Shown in pieces: positions 1-10,200 of a stretch of DNA of 24,874 bases (its first letter is position 1; each line of letters begins with the position of its first letter). This DNA is from Chrysochromulina tobinii (Eukaryota; Haptophyta; Prymnesiales; Chrysochromulinaceae), in the NCBI GenBank assembly GCA_001275005.1, contig JWZX01001915.1, positions 1 through 24,874 on the forward strand, in the 5' to 3' direction. The notes beneath the pieces were generated by a model. It saw only the letters and a program-made list of their open reading frames with translations. It was not told where the DNA came from and searched no databases. The position numbers and the translations under genes are program-made.

Positions 1-1345
1 CTCCCTTCGCCCCCTTCGCCGCCGCCCCCTCCGCCCCCACCTCCTCCACCCTCCACCCCTCGATCGCCGCGGCTGGAGGTGGCGACGTGAACACGGGCGT
101 ACCCTGGCAGAGGACGATGCGTGGCGAGGTCATCTCCGGCCCATCGATCTCGACAATCTCGGGCCCATCGCCCGAGCATTGCCGGCCAAGCGCGGCGAGA
201 CTGTCGAGTGCCGTTGAGGTCAGCGGCTTGTGCTTCACCGCCGGGAACTCGTCGCGACCGTCGTCGCCAAAGATGGAAGCTGCGAGACCGCGGAAAGGCC
301 GAAGCAGGGCCCCCCAGAAGCCCTCCTGGTCGTGCTCGAAGCCCTCCGCGGCCTCGGCGAGCTCGTTGCAGAAGCTGGGCGGCACGAGCGGGTCGGTGGC
401 GCGCGCCGCCCCGCTCGCGTACGTCGCGGCAAAGCCACAGATGTCGTCGCCCACCTTGACCGCGTCGCTCGCGCGGCGCAGCTCGGCCCTGGACGCCGTG
501 CTGAGCACTTGAGAGCGCTCGGTGCTCGCGGCGAAGGCGTCGAAGGCGCTCGTGAGCGCCTCGAGCCGGCGCTCCTCGTGCTCCTGCAACGCATCCACCG
601 CCTGCGCCTCCACGTGGGTCTCAAAGTGGGCCGTCGACGCGTTGGCCGCGGAGACCGCGTCGGCGCAGGAGCGCGCGGCCTCGAAGAGCAGCACCGCCTC
701 GGGCGCCGTGGCGGGGCGCGTGTTTTCACGGCGGGCCTCTTTGCGGTACCGATGCAGCAGCCGCGCGTACGTCGTGGCCTCGTCGCGCGCACGCCGACGG
801 CTCTGCTTCACCTTGTCGAGCGCCGCCAGGGAGAGCGACAGGCTTTCGGCCTCGTGCGTGCGCGCCTGGCTCACCGCGCTCTTGAGCGGCTGGACGACCG
901 TCGCGAGCACCTCCCCGGCGAACACGCGGTGCGACTGCGCCGCCTCGCGCACCGCCTGCTGCACCGCCAGCCAGGCATGCTGCGTGCTCGCGTACTGCAC
1001 CTCACGGCGCCGCTCGTTGAGCCGCTGCAGGCCGGAGGCGTACTGCTCCTCGAGCTGCGCGAGCTCGGTAAAATACTCGAGCACGTCTCTGTCGTACGAA
1101 GACGACGCTCGGCGCGACGCCACGCCGAAGCCGTGCGGCAGGCGCGCTGACCACAGCGAGGCGGAGAAGCTCGCAACCTCCTCCGCGCTCGGCGTGGCAT
1201 CGACGGAGCGCAACGGGGGCAGCGGCGGGTACTCGACGACGCCGCCCAGCTCGACGGACACCGTCGGTGCCGTCGCCACCGCGTACAGCACGGCCTCCGT
1301 GCGCGAGGAGGTCGCGGTGGGGCGCTGCCTAATGGAGAGCGCCAT
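1..1345 (-). CDS. F-BAR (FCH) domain protein, N-terminal part, truncated by window edge
   Basis: The minus frame starting at the ATG at 1345 stays open to base 1, giving 448 residues and no stop. Residues about 57-150 look like an FCH domain: FSASLWSARLPHGFG, an S/T-R-rich stretch, then YFTELAQLEEQYASGLQRL at about 91-109, which fits the family pattern of an early W, a helix and E-x-x-YA-x-x-L-x-x-L. Residues about 110-330 are charged, heptad-like helices (for example LAALDKVKQSRRRARDE), as expected for the rest of an F-BAR crescent. The end (about 335-448) is less ordered, with PPP and Gly/Ala-rich tails. F-BAR proteins dimerise on membranes and shape them during endocytosis, cytokinesis or actin remodelling; that role is family knowledge. 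The start was chosen as the first ATG of this frame, facing the divergent gene at 1535. A splice donor near the left edge cannot be excluded, because GT occurs in the Gly/Glu-rich tail. Later domains such as SH3 or RhoGAP would lie outside the window. Confidence 0.72.
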   Translation of the reverse strand, partial: MALSIRQRPTATSSRTEAVLYAVATAPTVSVELGGVVEYPPLPPLRSVDATPSAEEVASFSASLWSARLPHGFGVASRRASSSYDRDVLEYFTELAQLEEQYASGLQRLNERRREVQYASTQHAWLAVQQAVREAAQSHRVFAGEVLATVVQPLKSAVSQARTHEAESLSLSLAALDKVKQSRRRARDEATTYARLLHRYRKEARRENTRPATAPEAVLLFEAARSCADAVSAANASTAHFETHVEAQAVDALQEHEERRLEALTSAFDAFAASTERSQVLSTASRAELRRASDAVKVGDDICGFAATYASGAARATDPLVPPSFCNELAEAAEGFEHDQEGFWGALLRPFRGLAASIFGDDGRDEFPAVKHKPLTSTALDSLAALGRQCSGDGPEIVEIDGPEMTSPRIVLCQGTPVFTSPPPAAAIEGWRVEEVGAEGAAAKGAKG

Positions 1346-1534
1346 GCGTGATTCAAACTCTGGAGCGAAGCAGAATAGTCTGTGAAAAGAACTTGCGTGA
1401 AAGTCAGTGAAGGGGTGCCGCAATGTCTCAGAAAGGATGCCTCAATGTTCGCGTGATGAGACGAGGAGCCGACGCATGCATGCAAACCGGAAATTCTCTT
1501 CCCAAAAGGGGGTACGCCGCGGTCGGTTTCGAAG
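1346..1534. promoter_or_regulatory. Divergent intergenic region between F-BAR and coiled-coil genes
   Basis: These 189 bp separate two ATGs pointing away from each other, so they must hold both 5' untranslated regions and both promoters, or one shared bidirectional promoter. The stretch is less GC-rich than the flanking exons. I see no convincing TATA box. A GCATGCATGC palindrome sits at about 1473-1482. Confidence 0.45.
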
Positions 1535-4500
1535 ATGGTGAAGGTCCACACTACTTTCATCACTCCCAAGCCGCCCCCGGCCGTCCCTGGCTCCGAGGCG
1601 GCCTTTTCGGCCGCGCTCTTCGTCCAGAAGGCGAAACGCAAGATCAAGGAACAGGGGCGGTCCACGGGGGCAGCGCCCGTCGTCGAAGAGCGGCGACTGC
1701 TGCCCGTCATCGTGGGGACGGGCGAGCTCCCCGCGTACTACGACGCACCGGAGGTGGAGCCCTTTGACGACCTGAAGCGCGAGCTGACCGCGTACGACGA
1801 GCTGCAGCGCGTTGTGATGCGTGTCAACCGCGTCTTCGACAACTACGCGCAGGGCACCAAGGAGGGCGATGCGAACGCGCCCCCGCTGACCGTGGCGGAG
1901 GTGGACATGCTGCACATGGGCATCACAGATATGCTCTCGCTGCAGGAGCGCGTCGCCGTCGAGCGCAAGCGTGTGCTGCGCGACGCGCTCGCCCAGGTGC
2001 GCGATGGCGCTGACGAAACTCCGAGCGGTGCGGACGACGACATGGGTGGCGGCGCGGAGGCGCTCGTGGACCGTGCGATCGCCGCGAAGCAGACGCAGGT
2101 GCAGCGACTCGCCGAGCTGCACGAGGGCGAGATCTCGCTGCTGCAGCAGCTGCAGGAGACCGTGCAGGAGCTCTCGAGCACGCTGCGCGTCGCGCGCGGC
2201 GAGGCCAAGGGCGCCCGCAGAGAGGTGGCGGAGCTTCGGGCACAGCTGCACGATCAGATCAACCGCGTCTCAACGGCCGAAAGGGCCGTGGAGGAGGCGC
2301 GAGACGCTCTGCGCTCGGCCGAGCTCGAGCACGAGGAGGAGCTCGAGACCAAGCTGAGGGCGCTCCAGACAGTGCACGTGCGAGCGCTCCACGAGCTTGA
2401 CCAACGCGCCGACGCGGCTGAGGCAGAGGTGGCGACGCTTCAGGTGAGCCTCACGCGAGCCCAGGCACAACTCCTCCAAATCGACAAGCTGCGCGAAGAG
2501 AACAACCGGCTGCAGGTCGAGTGCGACGGGTGGGCGGCCAAGTTGCGACGCGCGGCCGAGGAAAGCGCGTCGCAGGCGTCGATCGCGGCGGCGCGTCAGC
2601 TCGACGATCAGACAAAGCTGCGCGAGGCCGAGGAGAAAAGCAAGTGGCTCCAGACTTCCCTCGATGACGCGATCGCGCTGTCGAGGCGCAACTCGGAGGC
2701 GGCGCTCCGCGAGGCGCAGCTTGCGGCCGAGGCCGAAAAGCAAGCGCTCCGGCAGGAGCTCAAGGATCGGCTCGAGCTCAAATTGAGCGCGCAGCGTGTC
2801 GAGTTCGAGGCGCGGCTCCAAAAGGCGTTGGAGCAACTGGACACGGCGCGCGACGCGCATGCCGCCTCCGAGGAGAAGCTCACGACGGCGCGGCGCGAGG
2901 CCGAGCATGCCGCGTTCCTCAGCGAGCAGCGCACGGCGAGCGCGGTGGGCGAGGCGCGCGCCCTGTGCCGACGTGACGAGCGCCGGCTCCTCGGGCGGCT
3001 CGAGATGGCGCAGCTAAGCGCCGAGGCGGTCCTCTCGGCGATGGAGGCGCAGGCGGCCGAGCAGATGGCGGCGGCGGCAATGCGTCTGAAGGCGGTGCCC
3101 GCGCCTTTGCCCGCAGCACCGCCCGCTTCAAGTATGGAGGAGGAGGCGGAGGCTGCGGCGGCGGCGGCGGCCGCCGCGTCCGCGGCAGCAGCGTCCGCCG
3201 AGGTGAGTCGCCTCTCGAGCAGCTTACTAGCGAGCCAGCAGCACGCGAGCAGGCGGAGCGCCGAGGTGGAGGCGCAGGCCAAGAAACGAGGCGCGGCGGT
3301 GGAGGAGCACAAGCAGCTCGTTGTGCAGCTCGAGCAGCTCGAGCGGGACCTGAGTGCGGCGGCCGCCGCGGCAGCGCAGGGTGAGGGCGGCATGTCGACG
3401 CAGGCTAGGGCCTCGCTCGAGAAGACGCGCGACAAGCTCGTCTCCATGGTCGAGGCGTCGTCCCGAGCACTCGAGAGGAGCGAGGGCGACGCACAGAAGC
3501 TCAATGCGGAGCGCCTCGCGGCACTCCGAGAGCACCGAGTCGTGCTCGAGCACGCCGCCGCGGCCCAACTGGCGGCCATCTGTGCAGCGCATGAGGAGGC
3601 GATGGCGGCACTTGCCGCCCAGGGCGCGCGGGGGATGCGCCTGGCTGAGGAGCGGCTTCAAGGCGCGACGGAGGTGGGCGACGCCCTACGTGCACAGCTC
3701 GAGGAAGAGCGGGCCAAGCTCGCGGCGGCCGGCACCGAGCTCCGTGCCTCCCTAGACGAGGTGCAGCGCCTCGCGGGCGTGGTGGACAGTCTGCGGACGG
3801 AGCTCAAGGCGGCGCAGGAGGCGCTCAGCACGGCGCTCGCCTCCTCAGCCGAGCCATCCCCCCCAGATTCCATTCAGATCGCGAAGGAGCGGCTGCAGCT
3901 CGCCGCACGCGCCTTTTTGGCGCATTCGCGCTCGGGGTCGGCCGCTTCCGAGGCGGCGGTCATGGCCAAGGCGGAGGCGGCGGCGCGCGCCGTGCTCGAG
4001 GCGTTTGAAGACGGCACCGAGTCGGTCGAGGCGTCGTCCCGGGCATCCTTCGAGCTCGCACGCCGGCTGCTCGGGATCGAGATCTCGCTCCTTGAGCGCG
4101 AGGGCGCCGTCGCGAGCGCTGCGCTCGAAGCGGCGGCGGAGCAGCTCAGGGCAGCGTACGCGGGGCAGGGAGACGCGGCGGCGCAGGCGGTCGCCGTGGC
4201 GAGGTCGCGCGAGCTCGAGGCGAGGTCGCGCGAGCTCGAGGCGCAGCTCGCGTCGGCAGATCAGCTCGTGCTCGAGCTCATCCGCGCCGAGCTGCAATCT
4301 GCCGACGGGGAGCTCGCCAGTCTGCACGCGCTCCGAGAGCGCGTCACCTCGCGCGACTCGGGCAATGGGCCTTCGCGCCCCACCACACCGGGCCTTGCGA
4401 TGGCGGCTCGCCCGATGACCCCTGCAAGCGCCGAGCTGCCTCTCGAGCTGCCACTCGCGCCTCGTCCCGCCGAGCTCGAGGCGTTCGAGAGGGCGGAGGC

Positions 4501-7097
4501 GGCGTGGGCGGAGCTCGCGAGGCTCAAGGCGCAGCTCGCGACGCAGCTCGAAATCTCGGGCAATCTGCAGGCGGAGAAGCAGGAGCTCGTCCGGCTGCTC
4601 AGGAAGATCAAGGTCGCCGCTGAGCTCGCGCGCTCGTTGCTGATCGCCGCGCTCGACAAGGAGAAGGAGGCCCTCGTGACAAAGATGAGGGCCGAGCTGC
4701 GCGACAAGGAGGACGAGATTGCACGGCTGCTCGATGCCAAGGGGATCCCCCTACCTGCCGCGCCGTCGCGAGCGCCGCCCCCTGCCCCCTCAGCCCCCTC
4801 AGCCGGTGCCGAGCCGAGGGAGACGTCGATGCTCGAGCTGGAGCATCTCCGAGCGCGCGCCGCGTTGCTCGAGCAGCAGAACACGGGGCAGGCGGCGCGG
4901 ATCGTCGAGCTCGAGGCAGCGATACGCACGATGACGAGCGCACTCGAAGAGGGCTCAAACATGACGAAACTCGTGCACGCGCAGATCGAGCAGGTGCTCA
5001 CCGAGGCGCGCATCAGTGAAGAGGCGCGCATGGCCGCTCTCCAAAACACGTATCTGGGCGAGAAGGCCGAGGCGGAGGCCAAGATGGAGGAGTACCGGGC
5101 GCAGACCCAGCAGCGTATCGAGCGCATCGAGCGCGAGCTGGGCAAGGTGAGCGCCGCCCTGAGCGTCCACGCGCGCGCCCTGTGTGTGTGCCTCTGCTCA
5201 ATGGCCTCTTGCCTACTGATGACGATGATAACGTGTCCACGTGTCCCACCCTTCTACTCTCTTCCAGGTGGGTGCCAAGATGGCGGCGGCCTCGGTCCAG
5301 GTTCTGCGATCAGCCACGCTCATGGGCCCCGACGAGCTCGGGACGGCGCTCAAGGGCCCCGAGGAGCTCGGGACGGCGCCGAGCCGTCGCTCGCTCTCGA
5401 GGGCAGGCTCGAGGGGCTTCCCAAGTACACGTAGCTTGGTCTCGCCTGCAGGCGCGCAGGGCAAGCGCGCAGGCGAGCGGCGCGACGACAGCCCGCTCGC
5501 CTCCTCACAAGGCCACGTGTCAGAAGGCCACGTGTCAGAAGTGCACCCCTCGCCCTCTCGGCACCCATCGCCCGATGGCGTGCCTGCATCGGGACGGCCC
5601 GGCATGCAAGCCAACACCACCGATGCGAGACCTCCACTCGACTCCTCAGCGTCATCAGTGCCATCAGCGTACTTTGGAGGCGTCGCGCGACGCATGCAAT
5701 CGCCGCCCTCGACGCCGCCCGCTAGCGCGTACGCTTCGCTCGGCGGCGGGGGGATGTGTGCAAGCACGCGATCGGTGGGCGCGAGCTCACCGCGAGATGG
5801 CGCGAGCGCGCAGCGAGACGGGGGTGTCGAGGGAGGCCGCCGGGGCAGGCCGACGGGTACGTGCCGAATGACGCCAACGGGCCTCCGTCGGAGCGCCTCC
5901 GAGTCCAAATTAGGCAACTCCAGCGCCGAATCCGGCCAACGCCCCCCAAACGGCTTCCCACACGCCCCCTTCCCACACGCCCCCTCCCAGCCGCGTGGCG
6001 GCAGCCGCACCGGCAGCCGCGAGACGGCGCGAGATGCAGTGGCCGAGCAGTACGCGTACTCGTTCGGGGCCCTGTCAACACTGGTAGGCAGACCCGCGCC
6101 CCTGCCTCGCATGCAAGTGCTCACCACGGCGCCCCTGCCCTCTTCCTCACAGGTGGGCCCGGACGCGCCGCCGCTTCGGCTCATGAGCTTCCCGCCGCCG
6201 CCGCGCACACCCGATGCAGCCCTCGATGACGGGTCGCGCCCACTCACGTCGGGTCGAGCACCACCCACCGGTCAGTTGGGCACGAGGCCACAGGGGGGTC
6301 TGCCGCAAGCGGGGGCCGTCGCTGCCATCATCTCCTGTCGCTTCGACCCCTCATCGGCATCGTGCCCAAGCCATCCGCCGACGTCCGCGCTCGGTACGAC
6401 GCTCGGTACGACGCTCGGTACGACCCTCGCACAAGCGGAGTGGCCGCCTCCGCTGAACTCCCTCCTCGGACAACAGCCTCACGGACAGGCGTCTGTGAAG
6501 GCGTCTGTGAAGGCGTCTGGACAGGCGTGCGCGATCGCAACGCCCAGCCGGGTGCCAGGCGCCGTGCTGGGCGCCGTGTTGGGCGCCGTGCCGGTACTGG
6601 GGGGCAGCAGCAGCGCCGGGAACATCCGCAGGCCGTTGACGCAGGGAGGGGCCCACGTGAGCAGGGCAGCCGACGCAAAGAAGACTCCTTTCTACGCCCT
6701 GAGCGCGGACCAGCAGCGGCAGCAGCTGCGCAAGGAGTGGCTGGCACATGGCGACGCCTCGCCGAGCACGGAGCCGCTGCCCAAGGTGAGCGCGAGCGTG
6801 CGTCCTCTGTACGTCCCGAGCGCCGTCCCGAGCAGCAGCTGGGCCGCCCGGCAGGAGGCGCACTCATCAGCACCGTCGGCTGCCGCGCCACTCACGGTGC
6901 GCCGAGCACTGCCAGTGGGGCTTGCCAAGTCGCTCCCGCGGCCGGGCACGGCGCTCGAGGCGCTCGAGGCGTTCCGCGAGCTGCAGGGAGGAGATGCGGC
7001 GCCGCGCGCACGGCTGCCGAAGCGGAGCGGCAGCCCGCTCGGCGTCGAGCTCTATGTCGCGACCAACCTCCATGGCCGTCAGCTCGTTGCTCTTTAG
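1535..7097 (+). CDS. Large coiled-coil protein with disordered C-terminal region, family unknown (two exons)
   Basis: Proposed join of 1535-5146 and 5268-7097, about 1,813 residues. Reading past 5146 quickly loses the coiled-coil character and ends at 5434. Splicing at AAG|GTGAGC and TTCCAG|GTGGGT keeps the frame (…IERELGK|VGAKMAA…) and runs to the TAG at 7095. Residues about 1-150 are mixed, with ELTAYDELQRVVMRVNRVF at about 88-106. Residues about 180-1215 are almost continuous heptads rich in E, A, L, R and Q. Pro-rich breaks interrupt them near 520-550 (with a long Ala run) and in two later places, one holding TTP and MTP sites. The last 600 residues are Ser/Pro/Gly-rich, with many short tandem repeats and one conserved-looking island, KKTPFYALSADQQRQQLRKEW, at about 1675-1695. 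Such proteins are often centrosomal, flagellar or Golgi scaffolds, but nothing here fixes a role and I do not recognise the family. Confidence 0.8.
4201..4242 (+). repeat. Perfect 21-bp tandem duplication inside the coiled coil
   Basis: Two identical 21-bp copies (4201-4221 and 4222-4242) encode RSRELEA twice. The period is seven codons, so exactly one coiled-coil heptad was duplicated and the helix register is preserved. Confidence 0.95.
5147..5267 (+). other. Intron of the coiled-coil gene (121 bp)
   Basis: The donor is AAG|GTGAGCGCC and the acceptor CTCTCTTCCAG|GTGGGTGCC, preceded by a pyrimidine tract. The length is not a multiple of three and an unspliced message would stop at 5434, so splicing is needed to reach the long second exon. 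Phase is 0. The first nine intron bases resemble the first nine bases of the next exon (7 of 9 identical). Confidence 0.82.
6084..6152 (+). other. Candidate in-frame 69-bp optional intron
   Basis: CTG|GTAGGCAGACCCGCGCC begins this stretch and CCTCTTCCTCACAG|GTGGGCCCGG ends it, with a good pyrimidine tract before the AG. It is exactly 23 codons and free of stops, so the protein reads through whether or not it is removed. The intron start resembles the following exon start, as at other introns in this window. Without transcripts its use is undecided. Confidence 0.4.
6389..6593 (+). repeat. Cluster of three different 12-bp coding minisatellites
   Basis: Three separate arrays with the same 12-bp period but unrelated units lie within about 200 bp. 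GCTCGGTACGAC is present three times at 6389-6424 (GTTL repeats). GTCTGTGAAGGC is present twice plus a variant at 6491-6526 (VKAS repeats). GGCGCCGTGCTG-like units occur three times at 6558-6593 (GAVL repeats). All keep the reading frame. A shorter example, GGCCACGTGTCAGAA twice (15 bp), lies near 5511-5540. Confidence 0.92.
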
Positions 7098-7276
7098 AGA
7101 GAGATATGGAACTGAATACAAACAAAAGTCTTCAAAACCAATGATTGCATCGACGGGACCCTGCACCCTCCTCGCTCTTTTCGTGTGTACGTGCACACAT
7201 CGCTTTACACACCCGCGCCTACACCCGCGCCTACCCATTCGACTCCCGAATGCGCCCGAACGCTACCTGCGCAGCA
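7098..7276. other. Convergent spacer between two gene ends
   Basis: These 179 bp separate the stop at 7095-7097 (plus) from the stop at 7277-7279 (minus), so they hold both 3' untranslated regions. There is an A-rich stretch at about 7117-7140 and a small repeat, CCCGCGCCTACA, near 7210-7233. No canonical AATAAA is seen on either strand. Confidence 0.5.
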
Positions 7277-10200
7277 TCACCCCTCAAGAGGCTGAATCTC
7301 TTCGACACGGTCAACCGCTCCTTCGCCATCTCCGGCCCCTTGTTCTTCTGCCGTCTCGTCGGCGGTGGCCGCAACGTCGCCCGCCACAATATCCATGGCG
7401 CCCACAACCGACATGGCCAAGTCCGTGCTGCCCCCGCCAAAGCCAAACATGGTCTGCGCGATCGTTACCGGGATCAAAAGGAGCGCGATGAACATGAGGT
7501 AGAGTGTCTCCAACGTTCCCCCTTCGCCCTTGAGGAACATTTTCAGCGGGGGGCAAACAAGATTGTCCCACCCCATCAAAATCATGGGCACGAACGCGCA
7601 ATACACCATGATGTCCGCCGCGCGCACGGCGAGCATCAGCGAGCCCTCGAGGTCAGAATCGGCCACCAAGCCAGCTACGAAGACGAGGAGACTCGCCAGG
7701 AACTCCATCGAGTAGACGGTAATGGCTTGCCCGGATTTCAGATAATCCGAGGCAGTGTTGGCTGCGCACCATAGGAGGCTCAAAAACTGCGTGCAGAGGA
7801 GAGCAACCATGAGGAAAACGCCACCATCCGAGGTCATCTTCCACGGATGGGCCTCGAGGTAGCCCGAGAGAGCGCCCGCTACGAGCTGCAGCCCCAACTG
7901 CACCGACAGGTAGTGGACGCCTCGACCGCCCTTGGCTTCGTCCAGCCACATGGGCCCGCGCTCCAAGGCATCGCCCGGCCGTTCGTGAGTCTCACAGCAA
8001 TTGAGCCCCATGATCGAGATCTTCTTCTTCAAGTACTCGGCGTCGGTGATGTGTTCTCTGTCACCCGAACCGTAGCCGAACAGGTACATGATGCGTGTCG
8101 GCCAAAAGAAGGCGAATTCGAGGGCACGCTCGGTGCGCGCGGGCTCCTGCTTGTCCTCATCGGGCACGCCGAACTCTCCCTTGACGCGATGGCGCCGCTT
8201 GAATCCGACCTTCATCATCAATCCAAACAGGGGATCGTCGCAATCCTTGGGCGTCTCGGGCGGATCTGCGTCAGACCAGATCATGGACATGTGCAGCCGC
8301 CGCAACTTCTCGAGCCGCCAGACCTGATGAACGTACCAGAGCATGGTGAAGATGAAGATGACCCACGCGAGGATGTAGTACCATAGGTCCTGTTCGCTGA
8401 AGGCATACTCGCCACCAATCTGTGCGCCAATGACAGCGGTCGAGACGTTGATGAGTGCCGCCGCGAAGGTGACGCCAAAAATGTTTTGCACGTTGGGCAC
8501 TCGGAGCATCGCTGGCAGCCTCCGAAATTTAGGGGGCTTGGACGGCCGCGGCTTGGATTCGGACGATGCAGCTGGTGGCCAGCCACGCTTCCGGATGGCT
8601 GTAGACGAGGGCGGTGGCGAGGGCGGTGGCGAGGGCGGTGGCGAGACCGCAGACGACACCACCCTCGTTTGATCGGGCAGCGGCTCGGCGCTGGGGGCGA
8701 CGCGAGAGCGTCTGAATAGGGTGACGGAGCGGCCAGCACGGCCGAAGTGGCCGAAGAGCAAAAGGCGCTGGAAGAGGGTGCTGCTGCCCTGGTAGCTTTT
8801 GAGGAAGTCTACAAACTCCTCGAACTTCATCTGACCGCTCATATCCAAGTCTGCGGCACTCACCATCTCCTTGACCTGTGATCTTGTCAGGCCCAGCTTG
8901 AGCATCTTGGCCATTTTCGAGACTTCACTCGTTGATACGAAGCCGCTTCCGTCCTCATCAAACTGGTCGAAGATTCTGCGCGCCTTAGCCATGAGCTGCG
9001 CCTTCGCCTTCCTCTCCTGCGGCGTTGCCGCCGCCTCCTCCGCCGCATCCTGTGTCCTCTGAGCTGCGTGGTAGGCATAGTACTTGCGGTTGGCATACAT
9101 GTACCACCAGAAGAGGATCGCGTAGTGGCAGGCCGTGATGAGACAAAAGATAGCTCCCACAGAGATGACAGTATCAACCAAGGCGCCTCCGAGCATCAGG
9201 CTGACATTCTCTTGTGCATCCCCCTCTTCATCCTCATAAGTGACCGTCTCCGCGGCGATGTCGGGCGCGCTCGTCACCTGGAGGTTGAGGAACTCGCTCG
9301 TCGCGTTCGCGTCCGCGAAGACAGAGGCGCTCAAGGACTCCTCGACGGCGGCACTCGCAGACGAATCCGGTGTGACGATGGTGATCTCGACCCGAGCGGG
9401 CCCGACGGCGCCCTCAGAGGAGTTGGCGTTGCTGGCGAGCGCTTCAGAGAGCGCCCTGCTCACGAGCTGAACCGGTGTGGACGCGGCATAGGCATACGCA
9501 ACCGTGGTGACCTGGCTGGGGTCCAACCCCGATTTGGTGGCGACCGAGGTCGAGATGTTGGCCAGCCGGGCATTCGTGAAGGCCTCAATCGGCTCCGATG
9601 CAACGAAGCCGATCACCACCTGATACGTCGGCGGTGGCGGCGGTGACGCAGGTCTACGCTTGCTGAAGCCCAACCGACCCGTCGTGAAGCCGCCGCCGCC
9701 GCCATCGTCACCATCAGGGTTAGGCGGCCCAAGCTTCGTGTAGTACGCGAGCCGCTGTGCCCCTCGCACTGCATTGCCCGCTCCTGACGCTCCGCCGCCT
9801 CCGGCAGCGGACGCGGCGGCGGACACGCCAACGGACGCCCCCACAGCGGACTGGATGGTGCCGGCAGACTGGGCCATGAGCGCACCAAGGGCTGCCATGC
9901 CTGGGTTTGTGACATTGACAAAGTCCTCGAGGCGCAAGCCGCCGAGGGCCGCATTGGGTCGCGGTGGTGGAGGAGCGGGTGCCGGGATGACCTGCCGCTG
10001 AGTGCCTTCGAGCCATGCATTGTCACATTGCGTGAGCGACTGACCGGCGGCGTTGGTGATGGCGTTCTGGCGGGTGCCGGTGCCATTGGCCGCGGGCATG
10101 GCCAGCATCGAGAGCAGCGCTGCGAACCGACCCTGGTCTGTGGTGGTGACCACCGTCGTGACTTGGACGAACGTGACACTCGCTGCGGATGGGTTTGACC

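Noticed and set aside
230-1150. Long plus-strand frame opposite the F-BAR gene
   Set aside because: It is Arg/Leu/Val-rich with no domain, and is the antisense shadow of a GC-rich gene whose minus frame carries a clear FCH motif.
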